Shown: positions 32,791-42,391 of the stretch, piece after piece | Layout of the letters: every line of letters starts with the position of its first letter | Numbering within the stretch: position 1 is the first letter of the stretch | Assembly (NCBI GenBank): GCA_017991595.1 | Contig: JAGOQJ010000001.1 | Location: forward strand, 668,410-732,409 | Direction of reading: 5' to 3' | DNA from: Candidatus Didemnitutus sp. | GTDB lineage: Bacteria; Verrucomicrobiota; Verrucomicrobiia; Opitutales; Opitutaceae | DNA length: 64,000 nt | Notes under the pieces: model-generated | What the model saw: the letters and a program-made list of their open reading frames with translations, nothing else | Databases searched by the model: none | What the model was told of the DNA's origin: nothing | Translations under genes and position numbers: made by a program

Positions 32791-34314
32791 ATGGAAGCCT
32801 CCTCCAACGCCCAACTCCTGCAGCTCGCGATCGCCACGCCGCTCCTCGCGGCCCTGGCCATCGCGCTCGGCCTGCCGAAGCGCCTCGCCACCGGATTGGC
32901 GGCGCTGGCCTTCGCGTTGCCCGCGGCGATCGCGCTGTGGCTGTGGTCGCAATTTCCGGCGGCCGCCGGCGCGGCCTATCAATTCGTCAGCAACACCAAT
33001 ACCGGCCTCCAGGGCTTCGGCATCAGCCTGAAGCTCGGCCTCAACGGCGTCGCGCTGCCGATGTTCCTGCTCGCCGCCATCGTCGGCCTCGCGGCCGGTC
33101 TCTATGCGCTGCGTTCGGGCGCGGAGCGGCTGACGACCTACCTCACGCTGCTGCTCGTGATGCAGGCGGGCTTGCTGGGCACGTTCGCGTCGATCGACAT
33201 CTTCTTCTTCTATTTCTTCCACGAACTCGCGCTCATCCCGACCTTCATCATGGTCGGCGTCTGGGGTGGACGGGACCGCAACTACGCGGCGATGAAGATG
33301 ACGATCTATCTCACGCTCGGCGCGATGCTGTCGCTCGCCGGTCTGATCGCCATCTACACGCAGAGCGGCGCGCAGTCCTTCGACTTGCAGACGCTGCGGG
33401 CCGAGCTGGCGGCGCACCCGCTCGGTGAGACGGCGCAGAAATACATCTTCGGCCTGCTGATGTTCGGTTTCGGCACGCTGGTCTCGCTGTGGCCGTTGCA
33501 CACCTGGGCGCCGCTCGGTTACGGCGCGGCCCCGAGCTCGGCGGCGATGCTGCATGCGGGCGTGCTCAAGAAGTTCGGCCTCTACGGTCTCATCCAGGTG
33601 GCGCTGCCGCTGCTGCCGGTCGGCGCCCAAGCCTGGGTCTGGCCGCTGGCCCTGCTCGCCGCGCTCGGCAACGTGCTCGTCGTCGGCTTCATCACCATGG
33701 CCCAGCGCGATCTCAAGCAGATGCTCGGTTACAGCTCGGTCATGCACATGGGCTACTGCTTCCTCGGCATCGCCACCTTGTCGGTCGTCGGTGCTGGTGG
33801 CGTTGTGCTGTTGATGGTGGCGCACGGTCTGTCCGTCGCGTTGCTGTTCCTGCTGGCGACCAGCATTCATCACCGCACGCAGACCTTCGATCTCGGCGAG
33901 ATGGGTGGGCTGGCGCGGCAGACGCCCGTGCTGGCGGCGTTCTTCGTCGCCGCCACCATGGCCAGCGTGGGCCTGCCGGGCTTCGCGAATTTCTGGGGTG
34001 AACTCACGGTTTTCGTCTCCGTGTGGCAGTTCTCCCCGTGGGTGACCGTCGCCGCCATCGCAGGCGTGATCATCTCCGCCATCTACGGTCTGCGCGCCGC
34101 CGCGCGGGTGTTCTTCGGTCCGCCGACGGAGCAACTGCAGGCCGTCCTCAAGGAACGCCCGGCCGCCGACCTCGCGTGGTCGGAGCGCCTGCCGGCCCTG
34201 ATCCTGCTCGTCGCGCTGCTCGTGCTCGGTTTCTGGCCGAAGGCCGTCTCCGACGGCGCCAGCCACGCGCTCGCCGCGACGCATTCCGCGCTCACGACCT
34301 CCTCCTCGCGCTAA
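32791..34314 (+). CDS. nuoM: NADH-quinone oxidoreductase subunit M
   Basis: A 507-residue antiporter-like subunit. Conserved charged residues for proton transfer are seen in FHELALIPTFIMVGVWGG (glutamate near residue 145) and in LWPLHTWAPLGYGAAPSSAA (near 235). It has about 14 hydrophobic helices and normal family length. It starts 11 bases after nuoL. Confidence 0.95.
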   Translation: MEASSNAQLLQLAIATPLLAALAIALGLPKRLATGLAALAFALPAAIALWLWSQFPAAAGAAYQFVSNTNTGLQGFGISLKLGLNGVALPMFLLAAIVGLAAGLYALRSGAERLTTYLTLLLVMQAGLLGTFASIDIFFFYFFHELALIPTFIMVGVWGGRDRNYAAMKMTIYLTLGAMLSLAGLIAIYTQSGAQSFDLQTLRAELAAHPLGETAQKYIFGLLMFGFGTLVSLWPLHTWAPLGYGAAPSSAAMLHAGVLKKFGLYGLIQVALPLLPVGAQAWVWPLALLAALGNVLVVGFITMAQRDLKQMLGYSSVMHMGYCFLGIATLSVVGAGGVVLLMVAHGLSVALLFLLATSIHHRTQTFDLGEMGGLARQTPVLAAFFVAATMASVGLPGFANFWGELTVFVSVWQFSPWVTVAAIAGVIISAIYGLRAAARVFFGPPTEQLQAVLKERPAADLAWSERLPALILLVALLVLGFWPKAVSDGASHALAATHSALTTSSSR

Positions 34315-34326
34315 TCTTCCGCCGCC

Positions 34327-35832
34327 ATGCCGCTCGAACTTCTCAAGGCCGCCGCCGAGTCCAATCAATGGGCAGCCCTCCTGCCCGAGGTCATCCTCGC
34401 CTGCTCGGCGCTCGGTCTCCTCGCGTTGGAGATCCTCCTGCCGCGCTCGTTGTATCGCTTCATCCCGGTCGTCGCCGTGCTGGCGCTTGCGGCCGTCCTG
34501 GTGACGGTGCTGGTGGATTTCAATTCCCTCTGGCTCGGTGAGGCCACGTTCGCCGGCTTGGTGCGCCACACGGTGCCCGGGCAGATCGCGCGGGTGTTCT
34601 TCGTGCTCACGGCGCTGCTCGTGTGCTTCATCGCCGGCTTGGTGCTGCCGCGCACGAAGCTGCCGCGCGTGGAGTTCTACGCGATCGTGCTGGTCGTGAC
34701 GGTGGCGATGATGCTGCTCGCGCAGAGCGACCACTTCGCGCTGTTCTTCGTCGCGCTGGAGACGGTGACGATCGGCTTCTACATCCTCGTTTCCTATTTC
34801 CGGAACAACCCGCTCACGCTCGAGGCCGGCCTGAAATACCTCGTGATGGGCGCCCTCAGCTCGGCGATCATGCTCTTCGGCATCGTGCTGCTCTACGGCG
34901 CGGTCGGCAGCGGCGCCGGCGTGGGGCAGAGCGGTTTCTCCTTCGACGCCATCACGGTCTTCCTCGCGGCCAATCCCGACAACCTGCTCGGCTTGGTCGG
35001 CGCGGTGTTGGTGCTGAGCGGCGTGGCCTTCAAGATCGGCGCGTTCCCGTTCCAGATCTGGATCCCCGATGTCTATCAGGGCGCGCCGACGCCGGTGACG
35101 GCGTTCCTCGCGGTCGGTTCCAAGGCCGCCGGCTTCGCCGTGCTGCTCACGCTGGTGCGCAACGTCTTCGCGCCGCTTGAGTCCGTGCTCGTGCCGCTGC
35201 TCTCGACGCTCGCGGCCGCCACGCTGATCTTCGGCAACGTGGCCGCGCTCAAGCAGCGCAACGCCAAGCGCCTGATGGGCCTCTCCGGCGTGTCGCACGC
35301 GGGCTTCCTGCTGCTCGGCGTCGTCGCCTCGCTCAGCGTCGCGTGGGCGCCGGGCGCGGTGTGGTTCTACTTGTTCACCTACCTGTTCGCCTCGATGGCG
35401 GTGTTCGGTGTCATGGCGCACCTCGCGGGCGAGGACGACACGGCGCAGGAACTCGACGGCTACATCGGTCTCGCGAAGGACAAGCCCTTCCTCGGTGCCG
35501 TGCTCGCGATCGGCGTGGGCTCGCTGGCGGGCATCCCGCCGCTGGCCGGGTTCATGGGCAAGCTGCTCGTGTTCATGGCTGCCTTCCAGGCCGGGCTCTA
35601 CGGCCTGCTGGCCATCGCCGTCGTGTGCGTCGTGATCTCGATCTATTACTACTTCGGCTGGATCAAGGCCGCGTGGTTCGAGACTTGGCGCCCGGAAGGC
35701 GAGGCCGCACCGGCCTTCACCGGCACGACGCCCGGCTTCGTCGGCACCGTGGTGCTGTCCGCTCTCGCCTTCACGACCGTGTTGCTCGGCTTCTTCCAAG
35801 AGCCGCTCACGCGCTGGCTGATGCTCCAATAA
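34327..35832 (+). CDS. nuoN: NADH-quinone oxidoreductase subunit N
   Basis: A 501-residue antiporter-like subunit and the last gene of the complex I operon. The conserved phrases FFVALETVTIGFYILVSYF, EAGLKYLVMGALSSAIMLFG and PFQIWIPDVYQGAPTPVTAF are present. A strong terminator follows at 35858-35886. Confidence 0.95.
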   Translation: MPLELLKAAAESNQWAALLPEVILACSALGLLALEILLPRSLYRFIPVVAVLALAAVLVTVLVDFNSLWLGEATFAGLVRHTVPGQIARVFFVLTALLVCFIAGLVLPRTKLPRVEFYAIVLVVTVAMMLLAQSDHFALFFVALETVTIGFYILVSYFRNNPLTLEAGLKYLVMGALSSAIMLFGIVLLYGAVGSGAGVGQSGFSFDAITVFLAANPDNLLGLVGAVLVLSGVAFKIGAFPFQIWIPDVYQGAPTPVTAFLAVGSKAAGFAVLLTLVRNVFAPLESVLVPLLSTLAAATLIFGNVAALKQRNAKRLMGLSGVSHAGFLLLGVVASLSVAWAPGAVWFYLFTYLFASMAVFGVMAHLAGEDDTAQELDGYIGLAKDKPFLGAVLAIGVGSLAGIPPLAGFMGKLLVFMAAFQAGLYGLLAIAVVCVVISIYYYFGWIKAAWFETWRPEGEAAPAFTGTTPGFVGTVVLSALAFTTVLLGFFQEPLTRWLMLQ

Positions 35833-35857
35833 CCGGCGCTCGCACCAGTCTGCTCCG

Positions 35858-35886
35858 AGGCGCGGCTTGAGTCGCGCCTTTTGTTT
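35858..35886 (+). terminator. Rho-independent terminator of the nuo operon
   Basis: An 8-bp stem with one G-T pair (GGCGCGGC at 35859-35866, GTCGCGCC at 35871-35878), a TTGA loop and the tract TTTTGTTT. It lies 26 bases after nuoN and before the ThyX-like gene, so the latter needs its own promoter. Confidence 0.9.
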
Positions 35887-35979
35887 GGCGCCGGATCGGT
35901 GTGAACAGGGTGCCGCGCCGGCGTTTTTCAGGGATTTTCTTCGCCACCGTGCGGGAATGTGTTTCGGCTGGGCGCACGC

Positions 35980-37326
35980 ATGAAGGTCACTGGCATCGCC
36001 CTCGTTCCGCCCCCGTCGGCGGCTGATTTGCCCAAGGTCACGCCGGAGTTGCTGGCGTCCGTGCTCGCCCGCTATTCGCGCAGCAACGACGGGCTCGCGA
36101 CCATCCTCTCCAAGGTCGACCTCGCCCACCCGGACGAGTCCATCGACCGCATCCTGAAGTTCGTCGACTACGGCCACGCGTCGATCGGCGGCCTGACGGG
36201 CGGTCTCGCCATCGCGCTGGACGGCGTCTCGATGTGGCTCGCCTATAAAATCTTCGAGATCGCGCAGATGGCCGACGGTCAGGAATCGAGCACGCGCTAC
36301 ATCACGATGGACGCCACCGGCCTGCCGACGCCCGCCGAGCTCGGGCTCCCGGACGATCTGGCCGCGCGCTGGACCGAGGTGATGGCGAAGTCGTTCGCTG
36401 CCTACCACGCCGAGTATGCGCGCCTCGACGCGCTCGGTCAGGCGCAGCCCGAACTCATCCGCCTGCCGCCGAATGCGAAGCCCGCCGTGGTCAACCGCAT
36501 CCGCAAGAACTACGCGCTCGACCGCGCCCGCTACTTCATCCCGCTCGCCACTCGCACCAACCTCGGCCTCGTGCAGAGTTCGCGCATGTGGGCCGCGACG
36601 GTGAAGCATCTCGATTCTCTCCCGCAGCCTGAGGCGCGCGCGGCGGCGCAGCTCATCCGCGACGAATTGCTCAAGCAGTCGCCCCGCCTCATGCGCCACA
36701 GCACGGCGGAGAAATCCTACGAGGAGCAGGCGCGGCAGGAACTCGCCACCTCGCTCCGGCTCGGGCTCGCCCGCCTCTCGACCGCGCCGCTGCGCGACGA
36801 GGTGTGGGTGAAAGTCGACCGCGATACGCCGCCCTGGCTGCGCGAGGAACAGCCGGTGGGCGAGGCGCTCCGTCACCGCGCCAACCGCTACGGTTACCAA
36901 GGCACCGCGACGCGACGCATGCGCGTGACCTTTGCGTGGAACAATCTCGCGATCGCCGAGCTGCGCGACCTCAACCGCCATCGCACCGGCCATCGCTACA
37001 CGCCGCTCATCCAGGCTGGCTTTTACCTGCCGCCGGAGATCACCCATGCCGCGCACCAAGCCTTGCTCGACGAGCAGGCCGCGCTGACGCGCGAACTGAT
37101 GCAGCGCGGCAGCGGTAGTTACGTTTATTCGCTGCTGCTCGGCGCGCAGACGCCGTTCGAGCACAGCACGCAGGCCGACAAATTCATCTACGAGGCCGAG
37201 CTGCGCACCGGCATGGGCGCGCATTTCCGCTACGCCGAGCATCTCTCCGCTGCGCTGCGGGAATTCCGTGCGCAAGTGCCTGAATCCTCTGCGCACATCG
37301 TTGAGGGCACGGCCGAACCGGAATAA
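35980..37326 (+). CDS. ThyX-like FAD-dependent thymidylate synthase, tandem-domain form
   Basis: A 448-residue protein, about twice the length of ordinary ThyX. The N-terminal half aligns with the ThyX core (GHASIG, then AxxxGQESSTRY ending at Y107), keeping E102, S104, R106 and Y107. The RHR of the ThyX motif is replaced by I94-A95-Q96. The C-terminal half has a second such region with RHR intact (LRDLNRHRTGHRYTPLIQAG). It probably arose by duplication and split its active-site residues, as in long ThyX-like proteins of related bacteria. Whether it makes dTMP is unproven. The ATG at 35980 is preferred to a GTG at 35959. Confidence 0.8.
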   Translation: MKVTGIALVPPPSAADLPKVTPELLASVLARYSRSNDGLATILSKVDLAHPDESIDRILKFVDYGHASIGGLTGGLAIALDGVSMWLAYKIFEIAQMADGQESSTRYITMDATGLPTPAELGLPDDLAARWTEVMAKSFAAYHAEYARLDALGQAQPELIRLPPNAKPAVVNRIRKNYALDRARYFIPLATRTNLGLVQSSRMWAATVKHLDSLPQPEARAAAQLIRDELLKQSPRLMRHSTAEKSYEEQARQELATSLRLGLARLSTAPLRDEVWVKVDRDTPPWLREEQPVGEALRHRANRYGYQGTATRRMRVTFAWNNLAIAELRDLNRHRTGHRYTPLIQAGFYLPPEITHAAHQALLDEQAALTRELMQRGSGSYVYSLLLGAQTPFEHSTQADKFIYEAELRTGMGAHFRYAEHLSAALREFRAQVPESSAHIVEGTAEPE

Positions 37327-37448
37327 ATTGGCTTGCTGCAAAGAGGGTCGAGGCAAGCATCCAACTCATTGCTGCGTATGGCCCCATGCGTTAATTTTGG
37401 CCCCTTGTGCACTGACGGGCGCGCCGCCACCTCCAACGGGCAACGCAG

Positions 37449-38222
37449 ATGAGTCGCTTCAAAGTCCTGCAGTTCAACATGCAGTTCGGCCAGGTCTGGC
37501 GCGAACACGACCCGGACAACGCACCGCTCGACCTCGCGCAGAGCATCGCGGAGATTCAGGCGCACGATGCCGACATCATCCTCTTGCAGGAAGTGGAGCG
37601 AGCCCTGCCCGGCGGCGTGCAACCCGCCGTGCCGCCGAACTACACGCGCCTGCAGGCCGCGTTGCCCGGCTACCACGGATTTTTCTCCTACCCGAGACCG
37701 GATCCGCGCGAGCTACCCTTCGGCGTGGGTCTGGCGATCTTCTCGCGCACGCCTTTGGTGGACACCTTCCGCGTCGACCTGCCTTCGCCGCCCGTGGAGT
37801 TTGAGTTCCTTGGGGAAAAGAAGACGCCGACCGATCGCGTCCTCATCGGCGCCTTCACGGAGATCGGTGGCAGAAAACTCCGCCTGCTCAACACGCACCT
37901 GCTCGCGCTCTTCATGCTGCACTCGAGCAGCGAGGTGCACAACGGGCAGCGGCAACGCGTGGCCGAGGAACTGCAACGGCACGCGGGGCCGACGATCCTC
38001 ACCGGTGATTTCAACGTCAGCCGTCACGAATCGCTCGTGCGGCAGTTTGCCGCGGTGGGCTACCGCACGGTGCAGAGCAGCGAGGTCACCTGGCGCCGCC
38101 GGCCCTACGTGCTCGACCATATTTTCTACAACGCGCCGCTGCGTCCCGTGAGCCACGCCGTGCGCCCGACGCCCGCCTCGGATCACCACGTGCTGGTGGC
38201 CGAGATGGAATTCGCGGAGTAG
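37449..38222 (+). CDS. Endonuclease/exonuclease/phosphatase (EEP) family protein
   Basis: A 257-residue EEP-fold hydrolase with the metal and catalytic motifs in order: FNMQF (Asn), LLQEVE (metal Glu), LLNTHLLA (His), TGDFNVS (Asp/Asn) and SDHHVLVAE (Asp-His pair). No signal peptide is apparent. Members cleave nucleic acids, lipids or phosphoesters, and the substrate cannot be set from these motifs. The 122-base spacer upstream shows no recognisable site. Confidence 0.9.
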   Translation: MSRFKVLQFNMQFGQVWREHDPDNAPLDLAQSIAEIQAHDADIILLQEVERALPGGVQPAVPPNYTRLQAALPGYHGFFSYPRPDPRELPFGVGLAIFSRTPLVDTFRVDLPSPPVEFEFLGEKKTPTDRVLIGAFTEIGGRKLRLLNTHLLALFMLHSSSEVHNGQRQRVAEELQRHAGPTILTGDFNVSRHESLVRQFAAVGYRTVQSSEVTWRRRPYVLDHIFYNAPLRPVSHAVRPTPASDHHVLVAEMEFAE

Positions 38223-38279
38223 GCCCGGCCTGCGTCCGGGCGAAAAGGATACGCCGATGCGCGACCGGGCGTGCCGGTG

Positions 38280-38558
<279 letters not shown>

Positions 38559-38579
38559 CGCCTGCGAAGATTGCCGGCT

Positions 38580-40223
38580 TCACTCAAACTTCACGCCCAA
38601 AATCAGCACGAGCCCCAGCGCCGCGACCGGCAGCCAGAAACCCCACGGCCACCGCCAGCGCCGGTCCGCTGCGAGCAGCATCGTGCCGAGCAGGATCACG
38701 AGCGACGCGCCGGTCATCCAGCCGGCGTGGAAGCTCGCGGTGAAATACATGCCGGGCAACGCCGCGCCTTCGAGCACCATCGCCTCCATGGTCGTGATCA
38801 GCACGCCGGCGGCGTGGTTGAACAGCAGACTCACCGGTATCAGGCCGATCAGGCCAGCCAAGAGCGAGACGAAGCCCGCGGCGATCGCCAGTGAGGCCAG
38901 CGGCACCACGAGCAAGTTGGCCAGCAACGCCCCGGGGGAGAACAGGCCGAAATTGCCGATGCTGCTCGGCGTGCTCGCCAACAGCGCCGCGCAGGTGATG
39001 GCCAGGCCGCCGAGCAGCGCGCGGCCCAGCGTGCGCACGGCGTGTTGTCGCCAGCTCCAATCCGCCTCGGGCAGGTCGCGCCACGGTTGCCAAGCCTGTT
39101 GCCAGTGCTCGCTCAGCGGGATGCCCATGACGATCAACGCCACGACCACGGAGTAGGACATCTGGAATCCCGTCGTGAACAGTTGCCGCGGTTCGAGCAG
39201 CAGCGTCGTGCCGGCCGCGGCGGCCAGCGCAGCGAGCAGGTTGCCCGGCAGGCGCAGCATTTGCGTGGCGGTGGCGAAGGCGATCATCAGGAAGGCCCGC
39301 TCCGCCGGCGTGCTGCCGCCCGTCACCTGCACGTAAAGCCAGAGCGTCGCGAGCCCGGCGATCGCGCCCGCGTGACGGGGCACTCGCAATAGCGTGAGCA
39401 CGCTCATGATTGCCAGTGCGATGGCAGCCACATGGAGCCCGCTGATGCTGAAGATGTGGAAGACCCCCGTGCGCATGAACGCGTTCTCCTGCTCGGCGCC
39501 GAGCACTGCCTTTTCGCCAAGCAGCATCGCCAGGTAGAGCGAGATCAATTGCGGATGATCTTCCAAGCCGTGTCGCAGGATATCCTCCAGCCGAGCCTCC
39601 GCGCGGCGGCAAAAACGCCGGAAGGCGGTCGGCGGCCGCGTCTCTTCCCGCAAGTGCCCGCGCATGATGCGCACGTGCACGCCCTGCGCGGCGAGGTATT
39701 GCTCGAACCCGCGGCCGTCGCCGGCCTCCGGCACCGCCTCGATGACGCCGCGGAAACGGTAATGCCCGGAAATTTCCGGCTGCGTGCTGATTCGCCGGAT
39801 CGCCGCGAAATACACGCGTTGCCCGCGGATGACCGCAGCCGGTCCCTCGGCGTCCACGACGCGGGCGAGCCCGCTGAAGGTTTTGCGCTGGGGCAGGGGA
39901 GGGAAGACTTGTTCGATCTCCAGCACCACATTCACCTCGCGGGGCGGATGCGTCCACGCGATCCGCGGCGGCGAGCGCAACGGCAGCCACACGTAACCCA
40001 GCAACAGGCCGCACCCGAGCAACGCCGCACCGACGGTCCGCTCCGCCCAGCGGTGCGGGCTGCGCGTCAGGAGGACGGTGGCCCCGGCGACCGGCAGGAG
40101 CGCCCAGGCGAGCGGGCGCCACAGGTCGGGTGCAGGCGGAAACGCGTCGGCCAGCACCAAGCCCGCCGCGAACGGCAACAGCAGCCACAGGAGCGGGGTG
40201 CGCAGGGAATCGGGCGAGGACAT
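38580..40223 (-). CDS. comEC: ComEC/Rec2 family membrane protein
   Basis: A 547-residue polytopic protein. An N-terminal DUF4131-like region with about three helices is followed by the ComEC competence domain, recognisable by FHIFSISGLHVAAIAL and AERAFLMIAFATATQM. ComEC forms the channel for single-stranded DNA in natural transformation. The C-terminal metallo-beta-lactamase domain of long ComEC is absent, as in many short versions. No other competence genes are near. It is divergent from rarA. Confidence 0.87.
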   Translation of the reverse strand: MSSPDSLRTPLLWLLLPFAAGLVLADAFPPAPDLWRPLAWALLPVAGATVLLTRSPHRWAERTVGAALLGCGLLLGYVWLPLRSPPRIAWTHPPREVNVVLEIEQVFPPLPQRKTFSGLARVVDAEGPAAVIRGQRVYFAAIRRISTQPEISGHYRFRGVIEAVPEAGDGRGFEQYLAAQGVHVRIMRGHLREETRPPTAFRRFCRRAEARLEDILRHGLEDHPQLISLYLAMLLGEKAVLGAEQENAFMRTGVFHIFSISGLHVAAIALAIMSVLTLLRVPRHAGAIAGLATLWLYVQVTGGSTPAERAFLMIAFATATQMLRLPGNLLAALAAAAGTTLLLEPRQLFTTGFQMSYSVVVALIVMGIPLSEHWQQAWQPWRDLPEADWSWRQHAVRTLGRALLGGLAITCAALLASTPSSIGNFGLFSPGALLANLLVVPLASLAIAAGFVSLLAGLIGLIPVSLLFNHAAGVLITTMEAMVLEGAALPGMYFTASFHAGWMTGASLVILLGTMLLAADRRWRWPWGFWLPVAALGLVLILGVKFE

Positions 40224-40326
40224 GACAGCGGCCTCGGCCCGTGAGGAGACTGCCGCGCGAGCAAAGCGAAGCGCGCGGCGGCTTCAAACTTGTTTCGTGC
40301 GCCCGGCCCGCGCACATTGGCCGGCC

Positions 40327-41685
40327 ATGGCACGCGGTGACGATCAAACTTCGCTCTTCGGCGACGATTCGCCGGCGGAGCCGCGCCCGGAGGCCGCGAC
40401 GGGGTCGGACTCGCTGGCGCACCAGCCGCTCGCCGCCCGCATGCGCCCGCGCGCGCTGGCGGAAGTCGTGGGGCAGGATCACGTCACGCGCCCCGGCGGG
40501 CTCCTGCCGCGGTTGATCGCGACGAACCGTTTCGGCAGCCTGATCTTCTACGGCCCGCCCGGTTGCGGGAAGACCAGCATCGCCGAGGCCATCGCGCGCG
40601 AGACGAAGAGCCGTTTCGTGCGCGTGAACGCCGTGATGAGCAACGTCGCCGAGTTGCGCGAGATCCTCGCCGTCGCGCGGCGCCGGCCCGAGGCGCGCAC
40701 GCTCCTCTTCATCGACGAGCTGCACCGTTTCAACAAGTCCCAGCAGGACCTCCTGCTCCCCGACGTCGAGGAAGGCAACGTTCGCCTCATCGGCGCCACG
40801 ACGCACAACCCCGGTTTCTACGTCAACCCGCCGCTGCTCAGCCGCAGCCATCTTTTCCGCCTCGAGCCTCTGGCCACGGCGGCCGTCGCCGGCGTGTTGC
40901 GTCGCGCGCTCGACGATCCCGAGCGCGGGCTCGGTGCCCGCGGGCACACGGCGGACGACAAGATCCTCACCGACCTCGCCGTGCTCTGCGATGGCGACCT
41001 GCGCCGTGCGCTGAATGCGCTCGAGGTCATCGCCCTTTCCCTGCCCGAGCAGGCGCCCCTCACGGAGGCGGAGCTGGAGGTGTTCGCCCGCGAGCGCCGC
41101 ATCCGCTACGACGCCGACGAGGACGAGCACTACGACACCATCTCCGCCTTCATCAAGAGCTGCCGCGGCAGCGATCCCGATGCGGCGATGTATTGGCTCG
41201 CCAAGATGCTGGCCGGCGGCGAGGACCCGCGCTTCATCGCGCGGCGGCTCGTCATCCTCGCCAGCGAGGACGTCGGTCTCGCCGATGCGCTCGCGCTCCC
41301 GCTCGCCGTCGCTGCGCACCATGCCTGCGATTTCATCGGTCTTCCCGAGGCGGAGCTCACGCTCGCCCACGCCACGCTCTACATCGCCGCGGCGCCGAAG
41401 AGCAACTCGGCCACCCTCGCGCTTGCCGAGGCGCATCGCGCCCTGAAGGAACAGCCCGTGCAGCCGGTGCCGCTGGCGTTGCGCGACAAGAGCGGCAAGG
41501 CCAGCAAGCAGGCGGGCCACGGCAAGGGTTACCTCTATTCGCACGACTTTCCGGAGAACATCTCCGGCCAGGCCTATCTCGAGCGCCCGCTCACACTCTA
41601 CACGCCCAAGCCGGTCGGCATGGAAGCGAAGATCGCCGACCGCCTCGCGCGCTGGCAGGAACTGCGCGCGCACCTGCGGCGTTGA
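40327..41685 (+). CDS. rarA: Replication-associated recombination protein RarA/MgsA
   Basis: A 452-residue AAA+ ATPase. Domain order is usual: LAARMRPRALAEVVGQDHV, Walker A in FYGPPGCGKTSIAEAIA near residue 75, Walker B LLFIDELHRFNKSQQD near 128, sensor IGATTHNPGF, and the C-terminal RarA-specific region with CRGSDPDAAMYWLAKMLAGGEDP. It acts on stalled forks and recombination intermediates. The ATG at 40327 is the family start; the frame is open upstream into comEC's opposite strand. The N terminus has SLFGDD, resembling the clamp- and SSB-interaction ends of such proteins. Confidence 0.94.
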   Translation: MARGDDQTSLFGDDSPAEPRPEAATGSDSLAHQPLAARMRPRALAEVVGQDHVTRPGGLLPRLIATNRFGSLIFYGPPGCGKTSIAEAIARETKSRFVRVNAVMSNVAELREILAVARRRPEARTLLFIDELHRFNKSQQDLLLPDVEEGNVRLIGATTHNPGFYVNPPLLSRSHLFRLEPLATAAVAGVLRRALDDPERGLGARGHTADDKILTDLAVLCDGDLRRALNALEVIALSLPEQAPLTEAELEVFARERRIRYDADEDEHYDTISAFIKSCRGSDPDAAMYWLAKMLAGGEDPRFIARRLVILASEDVGLADALALPLAVAAHHACDFIGLPEAELTLAHATLYIAAAPKSNSATLALAEAHRALKEQPVQPVPLALRDKSGKASKQAGHGKGYLYSHDFPENISGQAYLERPLTLYTPKPVGMEAKIADRLARWQELRAHLRR

Positions 41686-41842
41686 GCGGCAACGACGGCC
41701 AAGACCGCGGACGGCGCCTGCGCGCCCGGTCGCCGCGCACCTTGCTCCTGCGCCGGTCGGGAACGCGAAACGCTCGTGAATCCCTGTGCGGGCCGGCGAT
41801 GGCGGCTTGCGACTGGCGCGTCCCGCGGTATGTCTTCCGCCC

Positions 41843-42307
41843 ATGAAACTGCGGCTCGCGTTCCTCCTCGCCTGCGTCCTCGGTGTCGGTTCGTTGCTGG
41901 CGCAGCCCGCGCCGAAATCACCCGGTGCGAAGACTGCCGCGCCCGCAAAGTCGCCGGCAAAGAAGGAGGCGGTCAAAAAGGAAGAGCCCAAGATCGAGGG
42001 CACCGTGCTCAATCGCCCTGACGGCACCTTCCTCGGACTCACGTTGCAGGACGGCAAATACAAGCTCTCCTTCTACGACAAGGACAAGAAACCGATGCCG
42101 GTGAACGTCCTGCGCGGCGTCGCCCGCTGGCCCAATCCCCACGGCCCCGGTCAGAACCGCACGGTGCTGAACCGCGCCGGCGACGGCACTTATCTCCTCG
42201 GCGCGCTTTTCGTGCGCGGCCCGCACAGCTTCCGCCTCATGCTCACGCTAGTGAAGAGCGAGGACGGGCAGGATGTGGAGAATTACGCCGTGGATTTCCG
42301 CGGCTGA
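41843..42307 (+). CDS. Secreted protein of unknown function
   Basis: A 154-residue protein with a signal peptide (MKLRLAFLLACVLGVGSLLAQ). A Lys/Ala/Pro-rich low-complexity linker follows (about residues 22-50). The globular part is a beta-rich domain with the pattern EGTVLNRPDGTFLGLTLQDG and ends YAVDFRG. No known catalytic motif. It is preceded by a 157-base spacer in which I see no clear promoter and is followed by ribB after 84 bases. Confidence 0.75.
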   Translation: MKLRLAFLLACVLGVGSLLAQPAPKSPGAKTAAPAKSPAKKEAVKKEEPKIEGTVLNRPDGTFLGLTLQDGKYKLSFYDKDKKPMPVNVLRGVARWPNPHGPGQNRTVLNRAGDGTYLLGALFVRGPHSFRLMLTLVKSEDGQDVENYAVDFRG

Positions 42308-42391
42308 GACGCCGGGGTCCGGCGCCGGCGGACGCGCGCCACGGGATTTGACAGCCGGCGCGGTCGCGCGGATGCTGCCAGCCCTTTGCCC

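Noticed and set aside
32776-37356. A 1,526-codon minus-strand frame across nuoM, nuoN and the ThyX-like gene
   Set aside because: It is a shadow of three genes with conserved motifs on the plus strand, and its translation is low-complexity.
42308-42391. A possible FMN riboswitch before ribB
   Set aside because: The 84-base spacer is too short and has none of the conserved FMN aptamer segments; only a weak TTGACA/GATGCT pair is visible.
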